NCBI GenBank assembly: GCA_030427215.1
Contig: JAUHXB010000104.1
Span: 1 to 5,326 of the forward strand
DNA length: 5,326 bases
DNA from: Alphaproteobacteria bacterium
GTDB lineage: Bacteria > Pseudomonadota > Alphaproteobacteria > Micavibrionales > UBA1664
Direction of reading: 5' to 3'
The notes under the pieces were generated by a model. That model ran no database searches. It saw only the letters and a program-made list of their open reading frames with translations, and was not told where the DNA came from. Numbering within the stretch: position 1 is the stretch's first letter; each line of letters opens with the position of its first letter. Positions 1 to 5,326 of this stretch are shown here, piece after piece. Both the position numbers and the translations under genes were made by a program.

Positions 1-258
1 GCCGATTATATTTTGGTAACGGAGGACAGCACATCCATGTTGTCTGATGCCCTGACCACAGGAAAAACAACATATCGATTGCCCTTACATGGCGGATCAG
101 AGAAATTCACGCGATTGTATCAATCGTTAAAAAGGCGGGCTTACCTGACCGAATTTAAAGGCGAATTTGAAACAAAAGACTATAAGCCATTGAATGACGC
201 GCAAAAGATTGCGGATGAAATCAAAAAACGAATTGTCAAATCAACTACCACGGACTAA
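1..258 (+). CDS. ELM1-family (DUF1022/COG3660) protein, C-terminal part only
   Basis: The reading frame is open to the left edge, so the start lies outside the window; 85 residues are visible. They match my memory of the C-terminal part of the mitochondrial-fission ELM1 family: a VTEDSTSMLSDA segment (residues 6-17), TGK and a short hydrophobic strand, then HGGSEKF, and a terminal YKPLNDAQKIADEI segment. The family is a few hundred residues long, so most of the protein is missing. It has a glycosyltransferase-B-like look, and the VT-DS-S and TGK-GGS segments fall where such folds bind a nucleotide-sugar; its bacterial role is not established, and the name comes from a plant mitochondrial protein. 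A TTG at 13-15 could be read as a start, but conserved-looking residues precede it, so it is internal. trxB follows 9 bases after the stop, suggesting one transcript. Family assignment is fairly sure; function is unknown. Confidence 0.8.
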   Translation, partial: ADYILVTEDSTSMLSDALTTGKTTYRLPLHGGSEKFTRLYQSLKRRAYLTEFKGEFETKDYKPLNDAQKIADEIKKRIVKSTTTD

Positions 259-267
259 TTATCTATT

Positions 268-1227
268 ATGACACAAGACTATAAAACAAAAGTCCTTATT
301 ATCGGGTCTGGCCCTGCGGGATATACCGCCGCCATTTACGCCGCGCGTGCGGGGTTAAACCCCATGATGGTTGCGGGTATTGAACCAGGCGGGCAATTAA
401 TGATTACGACAGAGGTTGAAAATTATCCTGGATTTGCCGAGATTCAAGGACCACAATTGATGGAAAATATGCGCGAACAGGCCGAAAAAGTTGGTACACA
501 GATTGTATCCGACATGATTGTTGATGTTGATTTCGACAATCGCCCCTTCACCGCAAAGGATGACAGCGGAAATACATACACCGCCGACACGGTTATCATC
601 TCAACAGGGGCAAAGGCGCGATGGTTGGGATTGGACTCAGAATATAAATTTCAGGGACTTGGAGTATCCGCTTGTGCAACATGTGATGGATTTTTCTTTC
701 GCGATCAACATGTCGCCGTTATTGGCGGTGGGAACAGCGCCGTTGAAGAAGCCCTGTTCCTAACCAATTTTTGTTCAAAGGTTACACTGGTTCACCGCCG
801 TGATGAATTACGCGCGGAAAAGGTGATGCAAGATCGCCTCTTCGCCAATGAAAAGGTCGAGGTCGTTTGGGATAGCGTCGTTGAAGAAGTCGTGGGCGTT
901 GGTCACGGCGAAGGCGACACACCCGGTATGACGGGCATCCGCGTGAAAAATGTTAAAACAGATGAAATATCCGAAATAGAATGCCAAGGCATGTTTGTTG
1001 CCATCGGGCATGACCCTGCCACACAATTATTCAAGGACAAATTGGATATGGATGATGAAGGATATTTAATCGTTGAGCCCGGTACGCCGCGCACAAAAAT
1101 TGCAGGCGTATTCGCCGCGGGTGATGTTGCCGATAAGATATACCGTCAGGCAGTCACCGCCGCAGGAATGGGATGCATGGCCGCATTGGACGCGGATAAA
1201 TATTTATCCGTTAATGGCAGTCATTAA
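268..1227 (+). CDS. trxB: Thioredoxin reductase (NADPH)
   Basis: Cytoplasmic FAD enzyme that passes electrons from NADPH to thioredoxin, supporting ribonucleotide reductase, methionine sulfoxide reductases and peroxiredoxins. The 319 residues are close to the 321 of E. coli TrxB. Visible in order: FAD-binding GSGPAGYTAA (13-22); GGQL (41-44) and NYPGF (52-56) of the flavin site; STGA (112-115); the redox-active C136-A-T-C139 with the following D140; the NADPH-binding GGGNSAVEEA (153-162); HRRDELRA (176-183), whose arginines select NADPH over NADH; and the closing FAD segment AAGDV (283-287) with RQAVTAAG (293-300). No key residue is missing. The start is chosen because the FAD motif begins at the usual distance from it. 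No clear Shine-Dalgarno site precedes the ATG, and the upstream stop is only 9 bases away, so translation may depend on the upstream gene. Assignment is secure. Confidence 0.97.
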   Translation: MTQDYKTKVLIIGSGPAGYTAAIYAARAGLNPMMVAGIEPGGQLMITTEVENYPGFAEIQGPQLMENMREQAEKVGTQIVSDMIVDVDFDNRPFTAKDDSGNTYTADTVIISTGAKARWLGLDSEYKFQGLGVSACATCDGFFFRDQHVAVIGGGNSAVEEALFLTNFCSKVTLVHRRDELRAEKVMQDRLFANEKVEVVWDSVVEEVVGVGHGEGDTPGMTGIRVKNVKTDEISEIECQGMFVAIGHDPATQLFKDKLDMDDEGYLIVEPGTPRTKIAGVFAAGDVADKIYRQAVTAAGMGCMAALDADKYLSVNGSH

Positions 1228-1234
1228 AACCAAC

Positions 1235-1243
1235 TTATCCACA
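1235..1243 (+). promoter_or_regulatory. Perfect match to the DnaA-box 9-mer
   Basis: TTATCCACA, the strong DnaA-binding consensus, lies 7 bases after the trxB stop and about 17 bases before the possible -35 element of the next gene. That position would let a bound protein touch transcription. It stands alone: I found no cluster of further boxes or AT-rich iterons, so it is not an origin. An exact match to one given 9-mer on either strand is expected in roughly 4% of random windows of this size, so chance is a real option. Confidence 0.3.
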
Positions 1244-1259
1244 GGCTGATTTATTTTTC

Positions 1260-1290
1260 TTGATTTTCATACCTTCCATATATTTATAAT
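1260..1290 (+). promoter_or_regulatory. Putative sigma-70-type promoter for the secreted-protein gene
   Basis: A perfect TATAAT -10 hexamer sits at 1285-1290. A TTGATT at 1260-1265 is the best -35 candidate, but the spacer is 19 bases, longer than the usual 16-18. Transcription would begin near 1296-1298, leaving a short leader of about 17 bases in front of the ATG. The surrounding sequence is very AT-rich, which raises the chance of false -10 matches, but the position just ahead of a strong ribosome binding site supports it. Confidence 0.5.
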
Positions 1291-1295
1291 AAATA
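1281..1295. repeat. Small AT-only inverted repeat overlapping the -10 element
   Basis: TATTTA (1281-1286), a 3-base spacer, and TAAATA (1290-1295) form a perfect 6-base inverted repeat enclosing the putative -10 hexamer. It could be an operator half-site pair. In such AT-rich sequence it may equally be chance, and it is too weak to act as a terminator. Confidence 0.2.
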
Positions 1296-1300
1296 CACAC

Positions 1301-1307
1301 AAGGGAG
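1301..1307 (+). promoter_or_regulatory. Strong Shine-Dalgarno site
   Basis: AAGGGAG lies 6 bases before the ATG at 1314, which is near-ideal spacing. It fixes the start of the 200-residue secreted protein. It is the only strong site in the window: trxB, the transporter and glpK have none that is clear. Confidence 0.75.
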
Positions 1308-1313
1308 CAAAAA

Positions 1314-1916
1314 ATGAAAACAATATTAGGCGTTATAGTCGCATCATGCCTTATTCCATTTGTGGTATCTGCATCAGATATAAGGCAAATCTCTTGGGAT
1401 GATTTAAAACCTCTTCATGGATATTCACAAAATGAGATTGATGATTTTGTATTGCGCTCTGACCTTGAGTTAAAAAGCACATCCTTAACACAGCTGTCCT
1501 TTGGTGAAAATCGAGTTAGATCTGAATATAGCTTGTATACGAACGAAGGCGGGGAGTGGGCGCTCTTCAAAAAAATGAATACGACGGGTCGATCTGATTT
1601 CATTGCCGGTGGTGTCTATCATGAAAATGATTTTAACAATCATGGCAAGTATGCGCGAGATCAATTTACCTCTCATGATCATTGCGAAGATTCCATTCGG
1701 TCTACGGCTTTTCATACAGAATATAACCCTGTGTTCATCGGGATAAACGACTATAAAGATACAGGTGATGAATATAATATAGTGCGTCTTTTTACAGGGG
1801 TTGGGGACTCACGCGTCATTGATTCTAGCCATGGGTATGTTATTCAGCAAAACGCGGATGGACAATGCCAAAATATGGGGCAATTCGTTGGTTTACAATT
1901 GATGAATAATTTTTAA
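1314..1916 (+). CDS. Predicted exported protein of unknown family
   Basis: I do not recognise this 200-residue protein. Residues 1-20 look like a Sec signal peptide: K2, a hydrophobic run from I4 to V18, and a V-S-A signal peptidase I site giving cleavage after A20. The mature part, about 180 residues, is polar and has no further membrane segment. It contains just two cysteines, C124 (in a SHDHCEDS patch) and C185, which could form a disulfide after export. His and acidic residues cluster near H121-H123 and E125-D126, but no metal site or catalytic motif is certain. Start choice is supported by the strong ribosome site and by the signal peptide. By hand count it is about 39% G+C against about 49% for a trxB sample (301-720), hinting at a different history. 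It has its own likely promoter and ends tail to tail with glpK. Periplasmic or secreted location is inference. Confidence 0.8.
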   Translation: MKTILGVIVASCLIPFVVSASDIRQISWDDLKPLHGYSQNEIDDFVLRSDLELKSTSLTQLSFGENRVRSEYSLYTNEGGEWALFKKMNTTGRSDFIAGGVYHENDFNNHGKYARDQFTSHDHCEDSIRSTAFHTEYNPVFIGINDYKDTGDEYNIVRLFTGVGDSRVIDSSHGYVIQQNADGQCQNMGQFVGLQLMNNF

Positions 1917-3355
1917 TTTAAGCTCTTAATGGCCTTTTGCCATTGGGCGTAACCTATCTCAACTTCGGCGTTATTTTCAGATGCTTTAAACTGCCGATCC
2001 AATTTATAAATCGCGGTGATGTCATCCAATGATTTGAATATCCCTGCCTGTAAATAGGCCATGGCCGCAACACCCCATACCGTTGCCTCGGTATTAATTG
2101 GGCGATCAATGGTTGTGTTTGTTTGATCGGCAATCGATTGACAGACAAAATCATTGTTTGCCAATCCACCATCAACACGGATGTTTTTAATATCTGCGTC
2201 CACATCTTTTTGCATCGCATCTAAAAGGTCGCGTGTTTGAAAGGCCTGAGCCTCCAACGCCGCGCGGATGATATGCGCCTTTGTCGTTCCGCGTGACATC
2301 CCCGATATGCATGCCCGCGCATTTGGATTCCAATAGGGTGCGCCGAGCCCCGTAAAGGCCGGCACAAACACAACGCCGTCACTGTCGGGCACAGATAATG
2401 CCAAGGCCTCACTCTCCATCACATCATCAAAAAATCCTAAATTATCACGCAGGAATTGAATGGCCGCACCTGCGACAAATATCGATCCTTCCAACGCATA
2501 AGTCGTCTCACCGTTTATTCGCCACGCAATCGTGGATAGCAGACGATTTTTCGATATCACTGCGCTGTTGCCTGTATTCATCAATGCAAAACATCCTGTG
2601 CCATAGGTTGATTTCACTTGTCCTTTTTCAAAACAGGCCTGTCCAAATGTTGCCGCCTGCTGATCGCCCGCCATGGCCAAAATAGGAAGGGGTTTTTCAA
2701 ATAATTCTGTTACGCCAAATTCAGCGCAATTGTCCATGACAGTGGGCAATATATCCATCTGCACACCGATACGATCACATTGAACATCATCCCATTTTTG
2801 ATCACGGATATTAAACAGCATTGTCCGCGCGGCGTTTGAAATGTCGGTTGCATGAACGCGCCCTTCCGTCAATTTCCACAACAAATAACTATCAATCGTT
2901 CCAAATATCAAATTAGACGCATCATCGACATGATCCAAAATCCATTTAATTTTTGTGGCTGAAAAATAAGGATCAGCCAATAATCCAGTCCTCGCCTGAA
3001 TATCATCTTCATCATCTTTAAGCGTTTCACAAAATTCGGCCGTTCGCCTGTCTTGCCAAACAATCGCGTTATAGGCGGGTTCGCCCGTGTCCTTATCCCA
3101 CAACACGGTTGTTTCACGTTGGTTTGTGATGGCAATGCCGATCACATCATCAATTGAAATTTGCGTTAAAACATCATGACATACGGATTGCACATCCGTC
3201 CAAATTTGATTGGCATCCTGTTCCACCCACCCTGAATGAGGCGTGATCAACGGCAATTCCTTTTGCGATTTCGCAACGATGTCACCTGCGGGGTTAAACA
3301 CAAGCGCCCGCGTCGAGGTCGTCCCCTGATCGATCGCAAGGATGAGATTAGTCAT
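1913..3355 (-). CDS. glpK: Glycerol kinase
   Basis: Cytoplasmic FGGY-family kinase that phosphorylates glycerol with ATP to sn-glycerol-3-phosphate, feeding phospholipid synthesis or glycolysis. The 480 residues are slightly fewer than the usual ~500. Visible: phosphate-binding DQGTTSTR (9-16); GWVEQD (42-47); NQRETT (78-83), with R80 and E81 matching E. coli glycerol ligands R83 and E84; W100; FGGY signature 1 around Y130 to H142; catalytic base D231 in AGDQQAA; STYGTGCF (249-256); AFTGLGAPYW (333-342); signature 2 from G352 to about E368; and adenosine-site VDGGLANN (394-401). The region just before D231 is about four residues shorter than in E. coli and lacks the GGKGGTR loop used for fructose-1,6-bisphosphate inhibition. 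The C-terminus also lacks the IIAGlc-binding segment. The start overlaps the end of the upstream transporter gene by 8 bases; the only upstream ribosome signal is weak, so coupled translation is likely. Assignment is secure. Confidence 0.97.
   Translation of the reverse strand: MTNLILAIDQGTTSTRALVFNPAGDIVAKSQKELPLITPHSGWVEQDANQIWTDVQSVCHDVLTQISIDDVIGIAITNQRETTVLWDKDTGEPAYNAIVWQDRRTAEFCETLKDDEDDIQARTGLLADPYFSATKIKWILDHVDDASNLIFGTIDSYLLWKLTEGRVHATDISNAARTMLFNIRDQKWDDVQCDRIGVQMDILPTVMDNCAEFGVTELFEKPLPILAMAGDQQAATFGQACFEKGQVKSTYGTGCFALMNTGNSAVISKNRLLSTIAWRINGETTYALEGSIFVAGAAIQFLRDNLGFFDDVMESEALALSVPDSDGVVFVPAFTGLGAPYWNPNARACISGMSRGTTKAHIIRAALEAQAFQTRDLLDAMQKDVDADIKNIRVDGGLANNDFVCQSIADQTNTTIDRPINTEATVWGVAAMAYLQAGIFKSLDDITAIYKLDRQFKASENNAEVEIGYAQWQKAIKSLN
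3348..3355 (-). other. Stop/start overlap of transporter gene and glpK
   Basis: On the - strand the 8 bases ATGACTAA hold the glpK start (ATG, 3355-3353) and, in another frame, the transporter stop (TAA, 3350-3348). With no strong Shine-Dalgarno site nearby, this arrangement favours translational coupling: ribosomes finishing the transporter restart on glpK. The overlap is seen directly; coupling is inference. Confidence 0.7.
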
Positions 3356-4967
3356 TCAAAACACCATAGGCAACGGACGTGACATAGGTATTGATACGGC
3401 GCAGGTCACGAATAACATCCATGTGAATTCCCGATGTTGCAACGGTTGCGGGCAACCCCTGTTGCAAACGCTTAATATGATTGGTCGCACTTTTGTTCTC
3501 GGCCTCTCTTAAGCCCTTTTTGTAATTGACCAATTGTTTGGCCAATTCTGGGTCACTGGATAAAAAGATGCTTTGTGCAAGCGCGAGGTTTTTACAGACT
3601 TTTTTATGAATGGATGTAAGCTCTTTTAACCCCTCTTCGGAAAATTGATCTTTGCTTTTGCTGTTTTTCTGCGCAATGTCCATTAGGCTGGATTCAATAA
3701 CATCGCCTGAATGTTCCAAATTCGTTGCGAAATTCATAATGCGCATGGCCTGCGCGGCCTCGTTATCGCTCAATTCCTCACGGGTTAGTCGAATAAGGTA
3801 ATCCTTAACGGCAGCGAATAAATTATCAAGAACATGATCTTTTTCAACAATATCCTGAATGTCCTTATCGTCATGTTTGACAACCGCATCCAATGTTTTG
3901 CCCAGCATGTCTTGTAATATCTCCGCCATGTGGAGCGTTTCCCGCGTGGCGCATGTCATGGCGGCACTGGGCGATGATAATAATTTATCATCCAAATAAC
4001 GCGGCTTCATTTGTAAATCTTTTTCTGATTCCAAATTTGGGCTAATTCTCTCGCATAGTTTTGCAAGCGTTCCAACAAACGGTATAAATATTAATGCGAT
4101 CGTCAGGTTAAATCCAATATGGCTATAGATAAGAAGCTGGTCTTTTGCAATGTCAACGCTTTCGATAAAAGACAGAATGGTCGGCGAAAAGATGAGGAAT
4201 AAAACCGCCGTTATCATCCGCATAATCATATTGCCCAGCGGAATTTGAACGGCCTTTGGCGTATCACGCATGACGGCAATCAGCGGCACAATCGCAATTC
4301 CAACATTTGCACCAACAACAAACATGAGGGCCAAATCCAGCGGTAAAACACCACTGCCCGCCAATGTCGCGAATAATAATATCGCGGACAGGCTGCTGTG
4401 CATTAAATAAGTCAAAATGCCAGCAATCGCAATCGCCAGGATAGGCTCGTTTTGAAGCGGTTGTAAAATAAGCGGTAATGTTTCCGATGTCGCCAAGGGT
4501 GCCGCGGCATCACGGATAATAATTAACGCGGTCAGGATAAATCCCAAACCAATAATGATCCGCGCCAAAAAACGACGATGCGATCCGTCATCATAAATCA
4601 AATGCATGATAATGCCGACACACAACAATAATGATCCAACCCATCCGACCTTGAATGATAGAATCTGTGTGACCAAGGCGGTTCCCATATCCGCGCCAAT
4701 CATGACGGCCAACCCCGCGGCTGTTCCCATCAATCCACGCCCGACAAAAGACGAAGCCAACAAAGCCGTCGCGGTTGAACTTTGTAAAAATAATGTTGCG
4801 ATTAAACCAGAGAAAAAAGCCTTAAACCTGTTCCCAGTCCCAATAGATATTGCCTTTTGAACCTGTGAGCCATAGCCACGCAAGACAGCACGCTTAATAG
4901 TTCTTAATCCCCATAACATGAGGCAGATACCAGATAAAATAGTGAGAAGCGTCACAGAAATCGACAT
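3348..4967 (-). CDS. Na/phosphate cotransporter family protein with PhoU-like C-terminal domain (YjbB/NptA type)
   Basis: Inner-membrane protein of 539 residues, close to the ~540 of E. coli YjbB, which it resembles from end to end. The N-terminal ~300 residues are the Na_Pi_cotrans part: several hydrophobic helices with two related halves. Half one has QSSTAT (62-67) and GADMGTA (91-97); half two has HSSLSA (190-195) and GANVG (219-223). These serine-rich motifs form the substrate and sodium pathway in the family. From about residue 340 to the end is a cytoplasmic PhoU-like helical region: E375/D377/D381 in a PhoU-style acidic helix, NLEHSGD (416-422), and a second repeat ending in DLRRIN (521-526). 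E. coli YjbB has been linked to phosphate export, so efflux is as likely as uptake here. No Shine-Dalgarno site is clear before the ATG at 4967. It lies 30 bases after the upstream gene and overlaps glpK. Family is secure; transport direction is not. Confidence 0.93.
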   Translation of the reverse strand: MSISVTLLTILSGICLMLWGLRTIKRAVLRGYGSQVQKAISIGTGNRFKAFFSGLIATLFLQSSTATALLASSFVGRGLMGTAAGLAVMIGADMGTALVTQILSFKVGWVGSLLLCVGIIMHLIYDDGSHRRFLARIIIGLGFILTALIIIRDAAAPLATSETLPLILQPLQNEPILAIAIAGILTYLMHSSLSAILLFATLAGSGVLPLDLALMFVVGANVGIAIVPLIAVMRDTPKAVQIPLGNMIMRMITAVLFLIFSPTILSFIESVDIAKDQLLIYSHIGFNLTIALIFIPFVGTLAKLCERISPNLESEKDLQMKPRYLDDKLLSSPSAAMTCATRETLHMAEILQDMLGKTLDAVVKHDDKDIQDIVEKDHVLDNLFAAVKDYLIRLTREELSDNEAAQAMRIMNFATNLEHSGDVIESSLMDIAQKNSKSKDQFSEEGLKELTSIHKKVCKNLALAQSIFLSSDPELAKQLVNYKKGLREAENKSATNHIKRLQQGLPATVATSGIHMDVIRDLRRINTYVTSVAYGVLND

Positions 4968-4997
4968 GAAAGATAGTGTATCAGGGTTTTTAGCGTA

Positions 4998-5326
4998 TTA
5001 GAAGCCTGCACCGATGCCTTTACGATCATAGAGCAATTGACCCGCATTTATTTTTGGGGCCTTATTTGATCCGTCCCCACGGTTACCGCCATATCGACCA
5101 TCTTCTTTCATTTCTTTTTTCAAGATTTCATCGATATCAGGAATTTTATCCGCCTTGACCTCACGAATACAGGCCCGAAAAAAATCACTGGACTTTGTTT
5201 CCCAATCATAAAATTTACCCATCCATTCCTCACCACGAATAATGGTTGAAACAACGGTATATTCATCTTTTTTAGAGAGGCGTTGCTCGCATCTGATCGC
5301 ACATATTTGCTCAACAGAGGGTTTAC
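4998..5326 (-). CDS. Unidentified protein, C-terminal part only
   Basis: The frame is open from the stop at 5000-4998 to the right edge, giving 108 visible residues with the start outside the window. An internal ATG at 5222 could be taken as a start, but the frame runs on upstream without a stop and no ribosome site favours that ATG, so I treat it as internal. I do not recognise the family. The visible part has three cysteines (C8, C12 and C52, counted from the edge), a charged, probably helical middle (DIDEILKKEMKEDG), then a glycine/asparagine-rich stretch that may be a flexible linker, and an ending of GIGAGF. There is no transmembrane segment in this part. It lies on the same strand as the phosphate-transporter gene, 30 bases upstream and in the same frame, and may share its transcript. 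Confidence 0.6.
   Translation of the reverse strand, partial: KPSVEQICAIRCEQRLSKKDEYTVVSTIIRGEEWMGKFYDWETKSSDFFRACIREVKADKIPDIDEILKKEMKEDGRYGGNRGDGSNKAPKINAGQLLYDRKGIGAGF

Noticed and set aside
808..1094. Antisense open frames across trxB, and similar ones inside glpK, the transporter and the exported-protein gene.
   Set aside because: They lie opposite or out of frame with well-supported genes, have no start signals and show no recognisable domains.
1204..1212. TTATCCGTT near the end of trxB as a second DnaA box.
   Set aside because: It matches only 6 of 9 consensus bases and lies in coding sequence.
1314..1349. V-A-S-C at residues 9-12 of the exported protein resembles a lipobox.
   Set aside because: The hydrophobic run continues past C12 and a good V-S-A signal peptidase I site follows at 18-20; the stretch before C12 is too short for a typical lipoprotein signal.
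1928..1944. Hairpin AATGGC / GCCATT with a 5-base loop near the glpK end, considered as a terminator.
   Set aside because: The stem is only 6 base pairs, it lies inside glpK codons, and no T-tract follows on either strand.
4397..4405. TGTGCATTA, a one-mismatch DnaA box on the - strand.
   Set aside because: It is inside the transporter coding region and isolated; such near-matches are expected by chance, and no origin-like cluster exists.
4968..5060. Possible promoter for the transporter gene, with TACACT or TATGAT as a -10.
   Set aside because: No acceptable -35 lies at the right spacing, so I could not separate it from background.
5120..5314. A second - strand open frame of 64 residues at the right edge.
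   Set aside because: It overlaps in another frame the longer frame that is open to the edge; its composition looks like a shadow and it has no ribosome site.

Overview
The window looks like a piece of a moderately AT-leaning bacterial chromosome, most likely from an alphaproteobacterium. I infer this from an ELM1-family (COG3660/DUF1022) gene directly in front of trxB; the ELM1 family in bacteria is best known from Alphaproteobacteria. I see no phage, IS, CRISPR, tRNA or rRNA sequence. I do not see a convincing multi-gene novel system. The least explained items are an AT-rich orphan secreted-protein gene and an unidentified gene fragment at the right edge.

Layout: on the + strand, the end of an ELM1-family gene (1-258) is followed after 9 bases by trxB, thioredoxin reductase (268-1227). 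An 86-base gap carries a perfect 9-base DnaA-box match, a TATAAT -10 element and the window's only strong Shine-Dalgarno site. These lead into a 200-residue predicted exported protein of unknown family (1314-1916). On the - strand, reading right to left, come an unidentified gene fragment (5326-4998), a YjbB/NptA-type Na/phosphate transporter with a PhoU-like tail (4967-3348), and glycerol kinase glpK (3355-1913). The transporter and glpK overlap by 8 bases, and glpK meets the orphan gene tail to tail, sharing a TTAA that gives both stop codons.

How the genes fit together: TrxB maintains reduced thioredoxin; its link with the ELM1-like protein is only positional. The transporter and GlpK are probably co-translated and could balance phosphate against glycerol-3-phosphate formation (inference). 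GlpK keeps its catalytic residues but lacks the loop used for fructose-1,6-bisphosphate control and the C-terminal surface used for IIAGlc control in E. coli. No glpF, glpD, glpR or thioredoxin gene lies in the window. There is no gene-free stretch longer than 300 bases.
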